From the NCBI GenBank assembly GCA_965212135.1, contig OZ243044.1, positions 1,984,001 through 2,048,000 on the forward strand: a DNA stretch of 64,000 nt. The letters are read 5' to 3'. The position numbers and the translations under genes were made by a program. Shown here in pieces: positions 9,339 through 18,343 of the stretch (position 1 is the first letter of the stretch; each line of letters begins with the position of its first letter). The notes under the pieces are model-generated. The model saw nothing but the letters and a program-made list of their open reading frames with translations, was not told where the DNA came from and did no database searches. The stretch comes from Bin75 sp965212135. GTDB taxonomy: Bacteria > Nitrospirota > Nitrospiria > Nitrospirales > UBA8639.

Positions 9339-10331
9339 GTGTCTGTCGTGTGCGCCCCGCCTCCTTCTTGCCCACGGTTGATGCTGTTGATTGCGGCCGG
9401 TCTCTTCTGGCTGTCCGGCGTGGCCGGTCTGGCCGACGCGGAAGAACTTGCGCCGATTATGCAGGACAGTGGAACCAGGGCCACGCTCCTTGACGCGTTT
9501 TTTGTGAACACGAAGGAAGGCTGGGCGGCCGGCGCCGGGGGCCTGGTCCTGCGCACGGAAGACGGCGGCGAAACCTGGCGGACGGTCACTCGCCGGACGA
9601 CGGCCCTGTTAACGGGCATCGCGTTTACGGATGCTCGCCACGGGTGGATCGTCGGACAAAACGGGACCATTCTCCACACGGACGATCGCGGGACACGCTG
9701 GCGCCGTCAGGTTGCCGGGGTGAGTACTCCGTTCTATGACGTGGTTTTTCGGGATTCCTCTCAAGGCTGGATCGTCGGCGGTCGTGGAACGATCCTGCAT
9801 ACCGCGGATGGCGGAACGACGTGGGAGGATCAAAACAGCTCGACGTCGGCTGATTTGTTCGGGGCGCAATTTCTGGACGCGCAAACGGGATGGGCGGTCG
9901 GCGCGTTGGGGACGATTCTGTTCACGCGGGACGGGGGAGCCAACTGGACGCCGCAGTCCGTCGAGAGCACCACGACGTTTTTCGACCTGCACTTTGTGGA
10001 TGCCGCAAGCGGGTGGGTGGTCGGTTCCCAGGGCGCCATGTTTCAAACGACGAACGGCGGAAAAAAATGGGTGGATCGCACCATGCGGTGCGGGTCTCCG
10101 TGCATCCGGCCGCCGGATTTTTTACAAGTCCGGTTCACGGGGTTTCGCGCGGGGTGGATTATCGGAGAGCGCGGTGCGTTTCTCCGCACGACCGACGCCG
10201 GCTTCACGTGGCATGATCCGAAACTCCCCGAGCCGTTGAGCCTGTACGGGCTGTCCTTCCCCGACCCCGGCATCGGCTGGGCCGTGGGTGACGGCGGAAC
10301 CATCATGAAGATCGTCGCGCCGCCGTCCTGA
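9339..10331 (+). CDS. Exported YCF48-like/BNR propeller protein
   Basis: 330 residues with an N-terminal signal peptide (MLLIAAGLFWLSGVAGLADA). At least six repeated blades follow the pattern GW(A/I)VG..GTI(L/F)(H/R)T.DGG..W, as in the photosystem II assembly factor YCF48/HCF136 and BNR neuraminidase-like propellers. Family proteins act as assembly or binding scaffolds; no photosystem exists here, so the role is unknown. A GTG at 9339 or an ATG at 9381 could start the protein; only the ATG gives a compact signal peptide, while the GTG sits closer to the preceding stop. Confidence 0.8.
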   Translation: MSVVCAPPPSCPRLMLLIAAGLFWLSGVAGLADAEELAPIMQDSGTRATLLDAFFVNTKEGWAAGAGGLVLRTEDGGETWRTVTRRTTALLTGIAFTDARHGWIVGQNGTILHTDDRGTRWRRQVAGVSTPFYDVVFRDSSQGWIVGGRGTILHTADGGTTWEDQNSSTSADLFGAQFLDAQTGWAVGALGTILFTRDGGANWTPQSVESTTTFFDLHFVDAASGWVVGSQGAMFQTTNGGKKWVDRTMRCGSPCIRPPDFLQVRFTGFRAGWIIGERGAFLRTTDAGFTWHDPKLPEPLSLYGLSFPDPGIGWAVGDGGTIMKIVAPPS

Positions 10332-10342
10332 ATGCCGCCCGG

Positions 10343-11083
10343 TCACCCCAAATTTCCCAAACGATATTGCAGGATGGTCAGAGCCGCCAGCGGAGCGGTG
10401 TCGCTCCGAAGGATGCCGTCGCCGAGCGAGACGGAGTGAAAGCGACGGTCCAGAAGCGCGCGGCATTCCTCCGCTGTCCATCCGCCTTCCGGCCCGACGG
10501 CCAACACGATGGTTCCCTGAAACGCATGATCCAGGGGAAGCCCGCGGAAGCCGTCCGCGCCGTCTCGTGCGATCAGCGCGCACGCCAGCGCCCCGTCGGG
10601 AACGTCCTGAAACAATTCCGGCAGGGCCATGGGCCGGGCGACACGGGGGATCGCCCATTGCTCCGACTGCTCGGCGGCGTCCGCCGCGATCCGTTGCCAT
10701 CGTTCCCGTATCGCGTGGATCCGATTGGCCGGCGGGCGCGCGACAACTCTTGCGGTCAGTAACGGCAGAATGGCGGTGACGCCAAGTTCCGTGGCCTTTT
10801 GGATCGCCAGGCTCATGCGATCCCCTTTGAGCAGGGCTTGCGCCAGCACGACGGATGCCGGCGGCGGCGACGGGCCGTGCACCGTTTCGAGAATGGACGC
10901 CCGTATGGATCGCGAATCAAGGCGGTCTATCCGCACGCGATAGCGAACGCGTCGCTCGTCTCCCAGCCGGATGGTTTCGCCTTCCCGCACGCGGAGGCTT
11001 TTCGCAAGATGAGAACGGAGCGGATTGCCAATGGTGACGGTGTCGCCGTCAATCTGGTGTGACTGAACAAAGAAGACCGGCAC
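10343..11083 (-). CDS. rsmE: 16S rRNA m3U1498 methyltransferase RsmE
   Basis: SPOUT-fold methyltransferase that methylates N3 of U1498 in 16S rRNA. Seen are an N-terminal PUA-like region (HLAKSLRVREGETIRLGD), LLKGDRMSLAIQKATELGV, the SAM-binding knot motifs AVGPEGGWTAEE and LGDGILRSDTA, and a normal length of 246 residues. It is the last gene of the grpE-dnaK-dnaJ transcription unit, 38 bases after dnaJ, a common neighbour in many bacteria. Confidence 0.95.
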   Translation of the reverse strand: MPVFFVQSHQIDGDTVTIGNPLRSHLAKSLRVREGETIRLGDERRVRYRVRIDRLDSRSIRASILETVHGPSPPPASVVLAQALLKGDRMSLAIQKATELGVTAILPLLTARVVARPPANRIHAIRERWQRIAADAAEQSEQWAIPRVARPMALPELFQDVPDGALACALIARDGADGFRGLPLDHAFQGTIVLAVGPEGGWTAEECRALLDRRFHSVSLGDGILRSDTAPLAALTILQYRLGNLG

Positions 11084-11121
11084 GTTACAGGACGCGGGCG
11101 GGGGCGTGGAGTGCCCTGGTT

Positions 11122-12267
11122 TTACTCAAAGATGTTTTTGACTTTCTCAAACAGTCCGTCCCCGGGACCATCCGATAACGCCCCGCCGGCAGGCGCCGTC
11201 CCGCTTTCTTTGGCAAACGTCGCCAGCAGTTCCCGTTGTCGCGCGGACAATTTGGTGGGAATGCTGATTTTGATCCGAACGAGTTGATCGCCGGTGGCAT
11301 GCCCTTTCAAGGCGGGCGCTCCCAGCCCTTTGAGGCGAAGCACGCGATTGTGCTGGGTGCCTTCGGGAATCTTGACGCTGGTTTTGCCTTTTAACGTCCG
11401 CACGTCAACTTTGCCGCCCAGGGCCGCCGTGACCATGTCAATGGACAAGTCAACGACAATATCATTGCCTTTGCGGGTAAAGACCGAATGGGGTTTGACC
11501 GTGATCGCGACGTACAGATCGCCCGGCGGGCCGCCGTTCAATCCATGTTCGCCCTCGTGAGACAGGCGAAGGCGCATGCCGGTCTCAATGCCCGCGGGAA
11601 TCGTGACCGCTAAGGTTCGCTCCCGATACACGCGTTTTTGGCCGCGGCACGTCGGGCACGGATCGGCAATGATCTGCCCGGCTCCCTGACATTGCCCGCA
11701 AGGCCGGTTGATGCTGAAAAAGCCCTGCTGGAGTCGAATCTGTCCTGTGCCTCGGCAGCCGGGGCATGGTTTGACGTCCTGGGATGATTTCGCCCCGGTT
11801 CCATGGCAGGCGTCGCAGCCTTCCCATCTCGGGATTTTGAGTTTGCCTTCCTTGCCGTACACGGCTTCTTCAAAGGACAACTCCAGGTTGTATTGAAGAT
11901 CGTGCCCCTGTTCGGGATGCCGGCCTCCTCTGGCGCCTCCGCCGAAGAAATCGCCAAAAATATCGCCAAAAACGTCTCCGAATCCGCGACCGGCGCCAAA
12001 CCCTTCGGCGCCTCCAAACCCTTGCGGCCCCCCCGAATGTCCGAACGCATCATACCGCTTCCGCGTGTCCTGATTACTCAAGACCTCATAGGCTTCGTTG
12101 GCTTCCTTGAACTTGTCTTCGGCCTTTTTCTTTTCCTGCGAGTCGTGCTGCAGATCGGGGTGGTACCGGCGGGCGACCTTTCGAAAGGCCTTCTTGATTT
12201 CGTCGTCGGAGGCGGCCTGGTCAACTCCGAGGACTTCGTAGTAATCCCGTTTGGTCACGCTTGCCAT
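11122..12267 (-). CDS. dnaJ: Chaperone protein DnaJ
   Basis: Hsp40 co-chaperone that stimulates DnaK ATPase and delivers substrates. The 381-residue protein has the J domain with HPD (RYHPDLQ), a Gly/Phe-rich linker (GGPQGFGGAEGFGAGRGFGD), four CxxCxGxG-type zinc motifs (CDACHGTG, CPGCRGTG, CGQCQGAG, CPTCRGQK) and the C-terminal substrate-binding domain. A DUF262 gene has been inserted between it and dnaK, with 53 bases separating that gene's stop from the dnaJ start. Confidence 0.97.
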   Translation of the reverse strand: MASVTKRDYYEVLGVDQAASDDEIKKAFRKVARRYHPDLQHDSQEKKKAEDKFKEANEAYEVLSNQDTRKRYDAFGHSGGPQGFGGAEGFGAGRGFGDVFGDIFGDFFGGGARGGRHPEQGHDLQYNLELSFEEAVYGKEGKLKIPRWEGCDACHGTGAKSSQDVKPCPGCRGTGQIRLQQGFFSINRPCGQCQGAGQIIADPCPTCRGQKRVYRERTLAVTIPAGIETGMRLRLSHEGEHGLNGGPPGDLYVAITVKPHSVFTRKGNDIVVDLSIDMVTAALGGKVDVRTLKGKTSVKIPEGTQHNRVLRLKGLGAPALKGHATGDQLVRIKISIPTKLSARQRELLATFAKESGTAPAGGALSDGPGDGLFEKVKNIFE

Positions 12268-12320
12268 CTTTTCCGCTCAAAGTGTGCCATCGCTTCAACT
12301 CCCAAGGTACGTCTTGCCCA

Positions 12321-14018
12321 TTACTGTAGCTTATTCAGCGAATTTATAATGAGCTGTTTGCGTGCCTCAAAAAATTGCTCAAAGGATTCCAATTTGTAGT
12401 CGCCAGTATCGGGGATTAAGTTTCTGGATCGGACATCGTTGTGATCTTTAATCCATTTGTCAAAAGATTCGTCGCTTTTCGACCCGTTCTCTGATGCAGT
12501 GAGTAGTTGAAGATTAGGCAAAAGATTGTATTTCGACATATAGCTTTCAACTTTAGCTTCGTTATAACCGAGTTTCTTTAAAGCCGACTGTGTGAATTTA
12601 GACTGGGGGAAAATATGATCCTCGTGGAAGATCATATGTTCTGCCCAAGCATGATCGGGAGACAACAATGACAAGACCAACCTAGTATACCTGCCGTGGT
12701 GGGCATACTGCATGATGCGAATGATTTCGTCTTGGTTAAGCTGAGGTTCAATTTTGAGCGATTTGCATAATTGCTTGTCAGGAAAGGGCGTTGTGTGGTC
12801 GCAACTTCCCAAATCTACCCGTAGCTGGGCCAACTTGGTATCAGAAGAACCACCGAAAGCGTTTTTGAGAGTTGAAATAATGAACCACTTGCGGATAGCA
12901 ATTTTGGCTTCAACGTCTCTGTCATTAGAAGATGTATCGAATGATAAATTTCCACGCTTCATGATGTAGAAAGCAATCGGAAGTAGTGCCAAGGGAGCTA
13001 CAATGTTCTTTGCGTCAAAATTAAAACTGGAGCGTATAAGCCGAACCGTTGTTGAGAGAAAGTTTTTAATGTTTTCCCAATTTTCTTCAATTGTGTATAG
13101 GTTATCTTTCGTGAAGTTTTTTATTTTGTACTGAATGGGGAGGTTGCTAAGATAGAGACAGGCTTTCAATACGAAGTCCTTGCTAAATTTACCTCCCTGT
13201 GCGAGTTCGTTGAGTGAGTCGGTGAAATTATGGATTTCGCTTCGTGCATCCACATTTCTCCACTGTGCAGTCGCGGTTGCGAGCAAAATGTCAGAGTACT
13301 CAAGAGTCTTCCCGGCTGAGTTCGCGCGAATGAAAACCTGCACTACTTTGTCATAATCCTGTGACTTTTCCTGATAGTAGTTGCCAACGGTCTTAGTATG
13401 GATACGATTGTGTAAACGACCAATCAATTTGTTGGCATGGATTCGTTGGGTTTCGTGTCGCCCCGCAAGTTGCGATTGCATGTTATGTTTTGCATCTTCG
13501 GCGTCATCAAAGTCCAAAATCTGTCCCACTTTATACCATAGCTCATCTTCATTGCTTGGCGCGGTATCCTCTCTAAATTCAAAGCCATAGGTCAGTTCTT
13601 CAGGGTTATCCTCATCGGGATTAGATTTTAGTAGGTTCAGATAGAGACTACTTTCCCGCCAACGATAGTGAAAATATCGGTATGTCCCTTGAAGACCCAC
13701 AAAGAGAGAAGTAATGCGTTGCTGGCCATCTAGGACGAGTGTGATGTCTTTTGTGATGCCATGCATGTTTGCAGGCGGATTGTGCGGAGATTCTTCGTCG
13801 AAATTTTGAATAAATTTATAGACAGGCCACTTACCTTTGTTCTCTTCTTTTACGAGCCACCAAAGAAACGAACCAATAGGAAAGTCAGCCATAATTGAGT
13901 CAAAAAGCCGCTCAATTTGCTTCGGACTCCATACAAACTCTCGCTGGATGGCAGGGAGGTAGAGGTCCCGATTGATTTGCCGGATGATATCGCTGACTCG
14001 AAGTGGGTGGTATTCCAT
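12321..14018 (-). CDS. DUF262/HNH nuclease-type protein (GmrSD-like) inside the dnaK operon
   Basis: 565 residues. The N-terminal DUF262 (ParB/Srx-like) domain shows AIQREFVW (residues 23-30) and the signature LVLDGQQR (94-101). The C-terminal region has an HNH/DUF1524-like motif HEDHIFPQSKF (465-475) followed by NLLPNLQLLTASENGSKSD. This architecture is that of GmrSD-type type IV restriction enzymes, in which DUF262 acts as an NTPase and DUF1524/HNH cuts modified DNA. The gene begins 8 bases after the dnaK stop, with an AGGAG inside the last dnaK codons, and is co-directional with it. Its base composition is clearly more AT-rich than the flanking dnaK and dnaJ, which indicates acquisition by transfer. 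Enzymatic activity is inferred only from motifs. Confidence 0.85.
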   Translation of the reverse strand: MEYHPLRVSDIIRQINRDLYLPAIQREFVWSPKQIERLFDSIMADFPIGSFLWWLVKEENKGKWPVYKFIQNFDEESPHNPPANMHGITKDITLVLDGQQRITSLFVGLQGTYRYFHYRWRESSLYLNLLKSNPDEDNPEELTYGFEFREDTAPSNEDELWYKVGQILDFDDAEDAKHNMQSQLAGRHETQRIHANKLIGRLHNRIHTKTVGNYYQEKSQDYDKVVQVFIRANSAGKTLEYSDILLATATAQWRNVDARSEIHNFTDSLNELAQGGKFSKDFVLKACLYLSNLPIQYKIKNFTKDNLYTIEENWENIKNFLSTTVRLIRSSFNFDAKNIVAPLALLPIAFYIMKRGNLSFDTSSNDRDVEAKIAIRKWFIISTLKNAFGGSSDTKLAQLRVDLGSCDHTTPFPDKQLCKSLKIEPQLNQDEIIRIMQYAHHGRYTRLVLSLLSPDHAWAEHMIFHEDHIFPQSKFTQSALKKLGYNEAKVESYMSKYNLLPNLQLLTASENGSKSDESFDKWIKDHNDVRSRNLIPDTGDYKLESFEQFFEARKQLIINSLNKLQ

Positions 14019-14026
14019 TTTTGTTC

Positions 14027-15955
14027 TTACTTCTCCTTGTCCACCTCTTCAAATTCGGCGTCCACTACTTTTTCGTCGTCTCCTTTGGCGGCGTCTGCCC
14101 CGCCGTCGGCTCCGTCTCCGGTCGCGCCTCCGGCGGCGGCCGCATCGGCCGACGTCTTTTTGTACATTTCTTCCGCAAGTTTATGCGACGCGGTGGTCAG
14201 GGTTTGCATCGCCGTTTTCATAGCTTCGACGTCGTCCCCTTCCATGGCTTTTTTCATGCCGTCCAGCGCGGTTTGAATGTTCGCTTTGTCGTCTTCGGAG
14301 ATTTTCTCCCCGTGTTCCTGGAGGTTTTTTTCCGTTCCGTACACCAGGGAATCCGCCTGGTTGCGGAGTTCGACGACTTCGCGTTGTTTTTTATCCTCGT
14401 CGGAATGCAGTTCGGCCTCTTTCACGAGTCGTTCGACTTCTTCCTTGCTCAAGCCGCTTGACGCCGTGATCTTGATGGATTGCTCCTTTTGCGTGGCCAT
14501 GTCTTTGGCCGACACGTGGACGATGCCGTTCGCGTCAATGTCAAACGTCACTTCAATTTGCGGCATCCCCCTCGGGGCGGGGGGAATCCCGACCAGATCA
14601 AACTGGCCCAGCAGTTTATTGGCGTTGGCCATTTCCCGCTCGCCCTGAAAAACCCGAATGGTGACGGCGGTTTGACTGTCGGCGGCGGTGGAGAAAATCT
14701 GGCCCTTTTTCGTGGGAATCGTGGTATTGCGGTCAATGAGACGCGTGAAGACGCCCCCCAGCGTCTCAATGCCCAGGGACAGGGGAGTCACGTCGAGCAA
14801 CAGCACGTCTTTGACGTCGCCTTTGAGCACTCCGCCCTGAATGGCGGCGCCGACCGCCACGACCTCATCGGGATTCACGCCCTTATGCGGTTCCTTCCCG
14901 AAAAATTCTTTCACCCGTTGAATGACTTTGGGCATCCGCGTCATCCCGCCGACGAGCACCACTTCATTGATGTCCCTGGCGGCCATGCCGGCGTCGGTCA
15001 GGGCTTTTTTGCATGGCTCGATGGAGCGGACGATCAAGTCGTCAACCAATTGCTCAAATTTGGACCGGGTGAGTTTGATGACCAGATGTTTGGGGCCGTT
15101 GGCGTCGGCCGTGATAAAGGGAAGATTGACTTCCGTCTCCTGCGCCGCCGACAGTTCAATCTTGGCGCGTTCAGCCGCTTCTTTCAGGCGTTGAAGCGCC
15201 GTGCGGTCGTTTTTGAGATCAATCCCCTGGTCTTTTTTAAATTCTTCCACCAGCCAGTCAATGACTCGAAGGTCGAAATCATCACCGCCCAAAAAGGTGT
15301 CGCCGTTGGTGGCTTTCACTTCAAACACGCCGTCCCCGATTTCGAGAATTGAAATATCAAACGTTCCGCCGCCCAGGTCGTACACGGCGATGCGTTCTTC
15401 TTTCTTGGCGTCAAGCCCGTACGCCAGCGAGGCCGCCGTGGGTTCGTTGATAATGCGGCGCACCTCGAGTCCCGCAATCTGGCCGGCGTCCTTGGTGGCC
15501 TGACGCTGGCTGTCGTCAAAGTACGCGGGCACGGTAATCACCGCCTCGCTCACTTTTTCGCCCAAATAATCTTCGGCGGTCTGTTTGATTTTTTGAAGAA
15601 TCATGGCGGACACTTCAGGGGGGCTGTACCGTTTTCCCCGAATCTCCACGTGGACGTCTCCGTTGGAGGCTTCAAGGATTTTGTAGGGGAGCCGCTTGAT
15701 CGCGTTCTGGACTTCTCTGGCGCTGAACTTTCTTCCCATCAGGCGCTTGACGGAGAAAATCGTGTGTTCGGGATTCATAATGGCTTGCCGCTTGGCGATT
15801 TGGCCGACCAGGCGTTCCTCCTTGTCCGTGAGAGCCACCACGGACGGCGTGGTGCGGCCGCCTTCCGAATTGGCGATCACCGCCGGGTCTCCGTCGCTCA
15901 TGATCGCGACACACGAGTTTGTCGTTCCAAGATCAATGCCGATAATCTTACTCAT
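14027..15955 (-). CDS. dnaK: Chaperone protein DnaK
   Basis: Hsp70 chaperone, 642 residues. It starts MSKIIGIDLGTTNSCVAI and has the phosphate-2 motif AVYDLGGGTFDISIL, the adenosine motif VLVGGMTRMP, the interdomain linker VLLLDVTPLSLGIETLGG and an Ala/Gly/Asp-rich tail ending EEVDKEK, close to the canonical EEVKDKK ending. The start codon overlaps the grpE stop by 4 bases (ATGA). Confidence 0.98.
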   Translation of the reverse strand: MSKIIGIDLGTTNSCVAIMSDGDPAVIANSEGGRTTPSVVALTDKEERLVGQIAKRQAIMNPEHTIFSVKRLMGRKFSAREVQNAIKRLPYKILEASNGDVHVEIRGKRYSPPEVSAMILQKIKQTAEDYLGEKVSEAVITVPAYFDDSQRQATKDAGQIAGLEVRRIINEPTAASLAYGLDAKKEERIAVYDLGGGTFDISILEIGDGVFEVKATNGDTFLGGDDFDLRVIDWLVEEFKKDQGIDLKNDRTALQRLKEAAERAKIELSAAQETEVNLPFITADANGPKHLVIKLTRSKFEQLVDDLIVRSIEPCKKALTDAGMAARDINEVVLVGGMTRMPKVIQRVKEFFGKEPHKGVNPDEVVAVGAAIQGGVLKGDVKDVLLLDVTPLSLGIETLGGVFTRLIDRNTTIPTKKGQIFSTAADSQTAVTIRVFQGEREMANANKLLGQFDLVGIPPAPRGMPQIEVTFDIDANGIVHVSAKDMATQKEQSIKITASSGLSKEEVERLVKEAELHSDEDKKQREVVELRNQADSLVYGTEKNLQEHGEKISEDDKANIQTALDGMKKAMEGDDVEAMKTAMQTLTTASHKLAEEMYKKTSADAAAAGGATGDGADGGADAAKGDDEKVVDAEFEEVDKEK

Positions 15956-16608
15956 GATTCAGCTCCTTCTTTCGGCGGCTGTGCCTCTCCTTCGGTTGCG
16001 TCCTGTTTGGCCCTGGCCACGGTGACCATCGCCGGCCGTAAGATCCGGTCGTGGAGACTGTAGCCTTTCTGATGTTCGTCAACGACCACGTTTTCCGGGA
16101 CGGTTGCGGATTCCACTTGCCCCACGGCCTGATGCCGGGCCGGATCAAACACCTTCCCCATGCCGGAGAATTGTGTCACGCCCGTTTTCTGAAGAGTGTC
16201 GAGACAATGTTTGTACGTGAGGTCAATCCCTTCAATCAGCCCTTCGATGGTGCCCTGTTCCCGGCCGGATTGAATGGCCCGTTCCAGGTTGTCCAGCGTG
16301 GGAAGGATGTCCCGTAACAATGTTTCATTCGCGAAGCGGACCGTCTCGCCGCGGTCGCGTTGAGCCCGTCGCTTGTAGTTTTCAAAATCCGCGGCCAGGC
16401 GCAGATACTTGTCATTCAGGGCCTGCCACTCCTCGGTTTTTGCGAGAAGCCGTTCGTTGCTTGCCGCACCTTCTTCATTGTGCGGTGAAGGTTCGGGAGA
16501 TGCTCCCTCTTTGGGATGAGGAGAAGCGGTTTCCGGTTGCTCGGCGGACGGATCAGGCGCCGGCCCGTCGTCCCTGACTTCTTCCTGCAGTTGATCGTGT
16601 TGCCCCAT
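15952..16608 (-). CDS. grpE: Nucleotide exchange factor GrpE
   Basis: GrpE releases ADP from DnaK. It has an acidic, proline-rich disordered N-terminus, a long coiled coil (LNDKYLRLAADFENYKRR) and the C-terminal beta domain (FDPARHQAVGQVES, GYSLHDRILRPAMVTVA). ATG 16608 is preferred to the in-frame ATG at 16626 because the candidate promoter's -10 lies at 16630-16635, which would leave almost no leader for the upstream start. No hrcA gene and no CIRCE repeat (TTAGCACTC type) is visible upstream. Confidence 0.93.
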   Translation of the reverse strand: MGQHDQLQEEVRDDGPAPDPSAEQPETASPHPKEGASPEPSPHNEEGAASNERLLAKTEEWQALNDKYLRLAADFENYKRRAQRDRGETVRFANETLLRDILPTLDNLERAIQSGREQGTIEGLIEGIDLTYKHCLDTLQKTGVTQFSGMGKVFDPARHQAVGQVESATVPENVVVDEHQKGYSLHDRILRPAMVTVARAKQDATEGEAQPPKEGAES

Positions 16609-16629
16609 TCTGGTCCCCGGTATCATTCT

Positions 16630-16657
16630 TAGATAGTCACGGACAGGGGGAAGTCAA
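16630..16657 (-). promoter_or_regulatory. Candidate promoter of the grpE-dnaK operon
   Basis: Read on the minus strand, TTGACT (16657-16652) is followed after 16 bases by TATCTA (16635-16630), about 22 bases upstream of the grpE start. It resembles a housekeeping sigma-70 promoter rather than a sigma-32 site (CTTGAA...CCCCAT), and no CIRCE operator is present. Confidence 0.45.
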
Positions 16658-16780
16658 CCCAGGGCATGCAAAAAACGATGGAAAAGGATTCCGAAGAAAA
16701 GACGCGCCGGGTCAGGCTGTGATGTACGTTGGGAACGCCTCGGTAGCCCCGAACGAGATCATTCGGCGCGAGCCTTGACC

Positions 16781-18343
16781 CTAGTCATACACCACTCTGA
16801 ACCCAATACTCTCCGAGCGGTGATTCAGGGGCACCGGACGTCCGAACACGGTGCGCGCCGTGGCGCCGCCGGGCAAGAGCCAGTTGCCGCCCTGCACCCA
16901 GGCGGCGTAATCGCCTCGTTCCGCGGTGACGGAGAGCGTCCACTCCGAGACGTTGCCGGCCAGGTCGTTGACGCCGGCCGGGCTGCGGTCGTGCGTGGCC
17001 GCGCCGCAACGGTGCGGTCCTGGTTGCGGCTGGTCGCCGGTGGCGGCGTGGCCCGCTTCGTAGCGGTCGCCCCACGGGTATGGGTTGGCCTCCGGCCCCG
17101 CGGCCAGCAGTTGCCACTCCTCGACGCGGGGCAGACGACCGCCGGCCCAGCGCGTGAAGGCGTCCGCGGCCCACCAGTTCACTCCGCTGACCGGCAGTGC
17201 CGGCTGTTGCAACTGCCGGTCCCAGTTCTGCGGCGTGTAATCCTGCCCGCGGGGTTCGTGTTCGTTGGCGAACAGGCCGAGCCGCACCAGTGGATGGCGC
17301 AGGAACGCCCGGTATTCGGCCCGGCTCACTTCGCACCGCCCCGCCTTGATGCGCCGCGTCCCCCGGTCGCCGCCGAGGAGTGTGCGCGCCTCCCGCTGTT
17401 GCGCCTTCGGCAACAGCACCGCGACGCGCGCCAGCCGCAAATCCTGCGGCACGCCGAGCGCGTACGCGCCGCCGGCCACCGCCACCGTGTCGGGCGCCGC
17501 CCCCCACGGCAACGGCATCTTCGGCGGCTGCTCATAGACGCAGCGAAATCCGAGATGATGGCTGCGCGTGTGCGGCTCAATGTTCATCCAGGCGGCGTTC
17601 AGCGCGTACAATGCCCGATTGTGTGCCCGGACTGCCGGCGCGCCGTGCGCTCCGGGTTGCGGGGTCCGGGTGTGCGCGGCGCGCCGCCCGCTGCTCCACT
17701 CCATCACGTTGCCGGCGAGATCGCGCACGCCCTCGGGTGTGGCCGCCGCCGGGTGTGAGCCGCACGGCTGCGAAGCATTGCGGTGCGCGTCCTGGTACGG
17801 CCAGGCGCGGTCGTCGAAGCGGTCGCCCCACGGGTACAGCCGCCCCTCGCGGCCGACCGCCAGCGCTTCCCATTCCTCGGCCCACGGCAATCGGCCGCCG
17901 GCCGCCTCGCAGTAGGCGGCGGCGCCGGCGTAGTTGACACCGCTTGCCGGAGACGTGAGCAGGCCGGCGATGCGATGACCGCTCGAAGTGCTGGTGACCG
18001 TGCCGGGGTCGGCGAGCGGCGTGCCGTTGCGCCGCCGCCAGCGCGCGAACCGTTCAAAATCCATCTGCCGCACCTCGCAGGTGTCGGCGTGAAAGCCGTC
18101 GAGTTGCGCGGTGTGCGCGGGATGGTCCAGGCGCCGCCGCAGTTCGTCGCCGAAATGCCCGCGTTCCATCGCCCCCAGGAGCGCCTCGTCGAAGGCGCGC
18201 GCCCGCGCGCTGCGCGAGGCCTCAAAGCCCAGTTCAACCGCCACCATGTCGCTGTCCAGCGCGTGGGAGCCAAAGCGCGTCAGCAACAGCAACACGAGAA
18301 CCATCGCGCCCAGGCCATATGCGGCGATACGGTAAGGCGTCAT
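16781..18343 (-). CDS. Membrane-anchored protein with two FGE-sulfatase (SUMF1-like) domains
   Basis: 520 residues from the ATG at 18343, which overlaps the preceding gene's stop as ATGA. A single N-terminal membrane span (YGLGAMVLVLLLLTRF) is followed by two formylglycine-generating-enzyme-fold domains. Domain 1 has ASGVNYAGAAAYCEAAGGRL, W.EEWE..A.G, YPWGD, DLAGNVMEW and HHLGFRCVY. Domain 2 has VSGVNWWAADAFTRWAGGRL, WQLLAAG, YPWGDRY, DLAGNVSEW, QGGNWLLPGG and IGFRVVY. The catalytic RGGSW-x-C and following cysteine of true formylglycine-generating enzymes are missing in both, so a binding or structural role, as in GldJ/GldK, is more likely than sulfatase activation. It is the last gene of the ExbB/ExbD-like operon. 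Confidence 0.8.
   Translation of the reverse strand: MTPYRIAAYGLGAMVLVLLLLTRFGSHALDSDMVAVELGFEASRSARARAFDEALLGAMERGHFGDELRRRLDHPAHTAQLDGFHADTCEVRQMDFERFARWRRRNGTPLADPGTVTSTSSGHRIAGLLTSPASGVNYAGAAAYCEAAGGRLPWAEEWEALAVGREGRLYPWGDRFDDRAWPYQDAHRNASQPCGSHPAAATPEGVRDLAGNVMEWSSGRRAAHTRTPQPGAHGAPAVRAHNRALYALNAAWMNIEPHTRSHHLGFRCVYEQPPKMPLPWGAAPDTVAVAGGAYALGVPQDLRLARVAVLLPKAQQREARTLLGGDRGTRRIKAGRCEVSRAEYRAFLRHPLVRLGLFANEHEPRGQDYTPQNWDRQLQQPALPVSGVNWWAADAFTRWAGGRLPRVEEWQLLAAGPEANPYPWGDRYEAGHAATGDQPQPGPHRCGAATHDRSPAGVNDLAGNVSEWTLSVTAERGDYAAWVQGGNWLLPGGATARTVFGRPVPLNHRSESIGFRVVYD

Noticed and set aside
14480..15352. 290-codon open frame opposite dnaK
   Set aside because: Shadow of dnaK; the dnaK frame is certain over the whole stretch.
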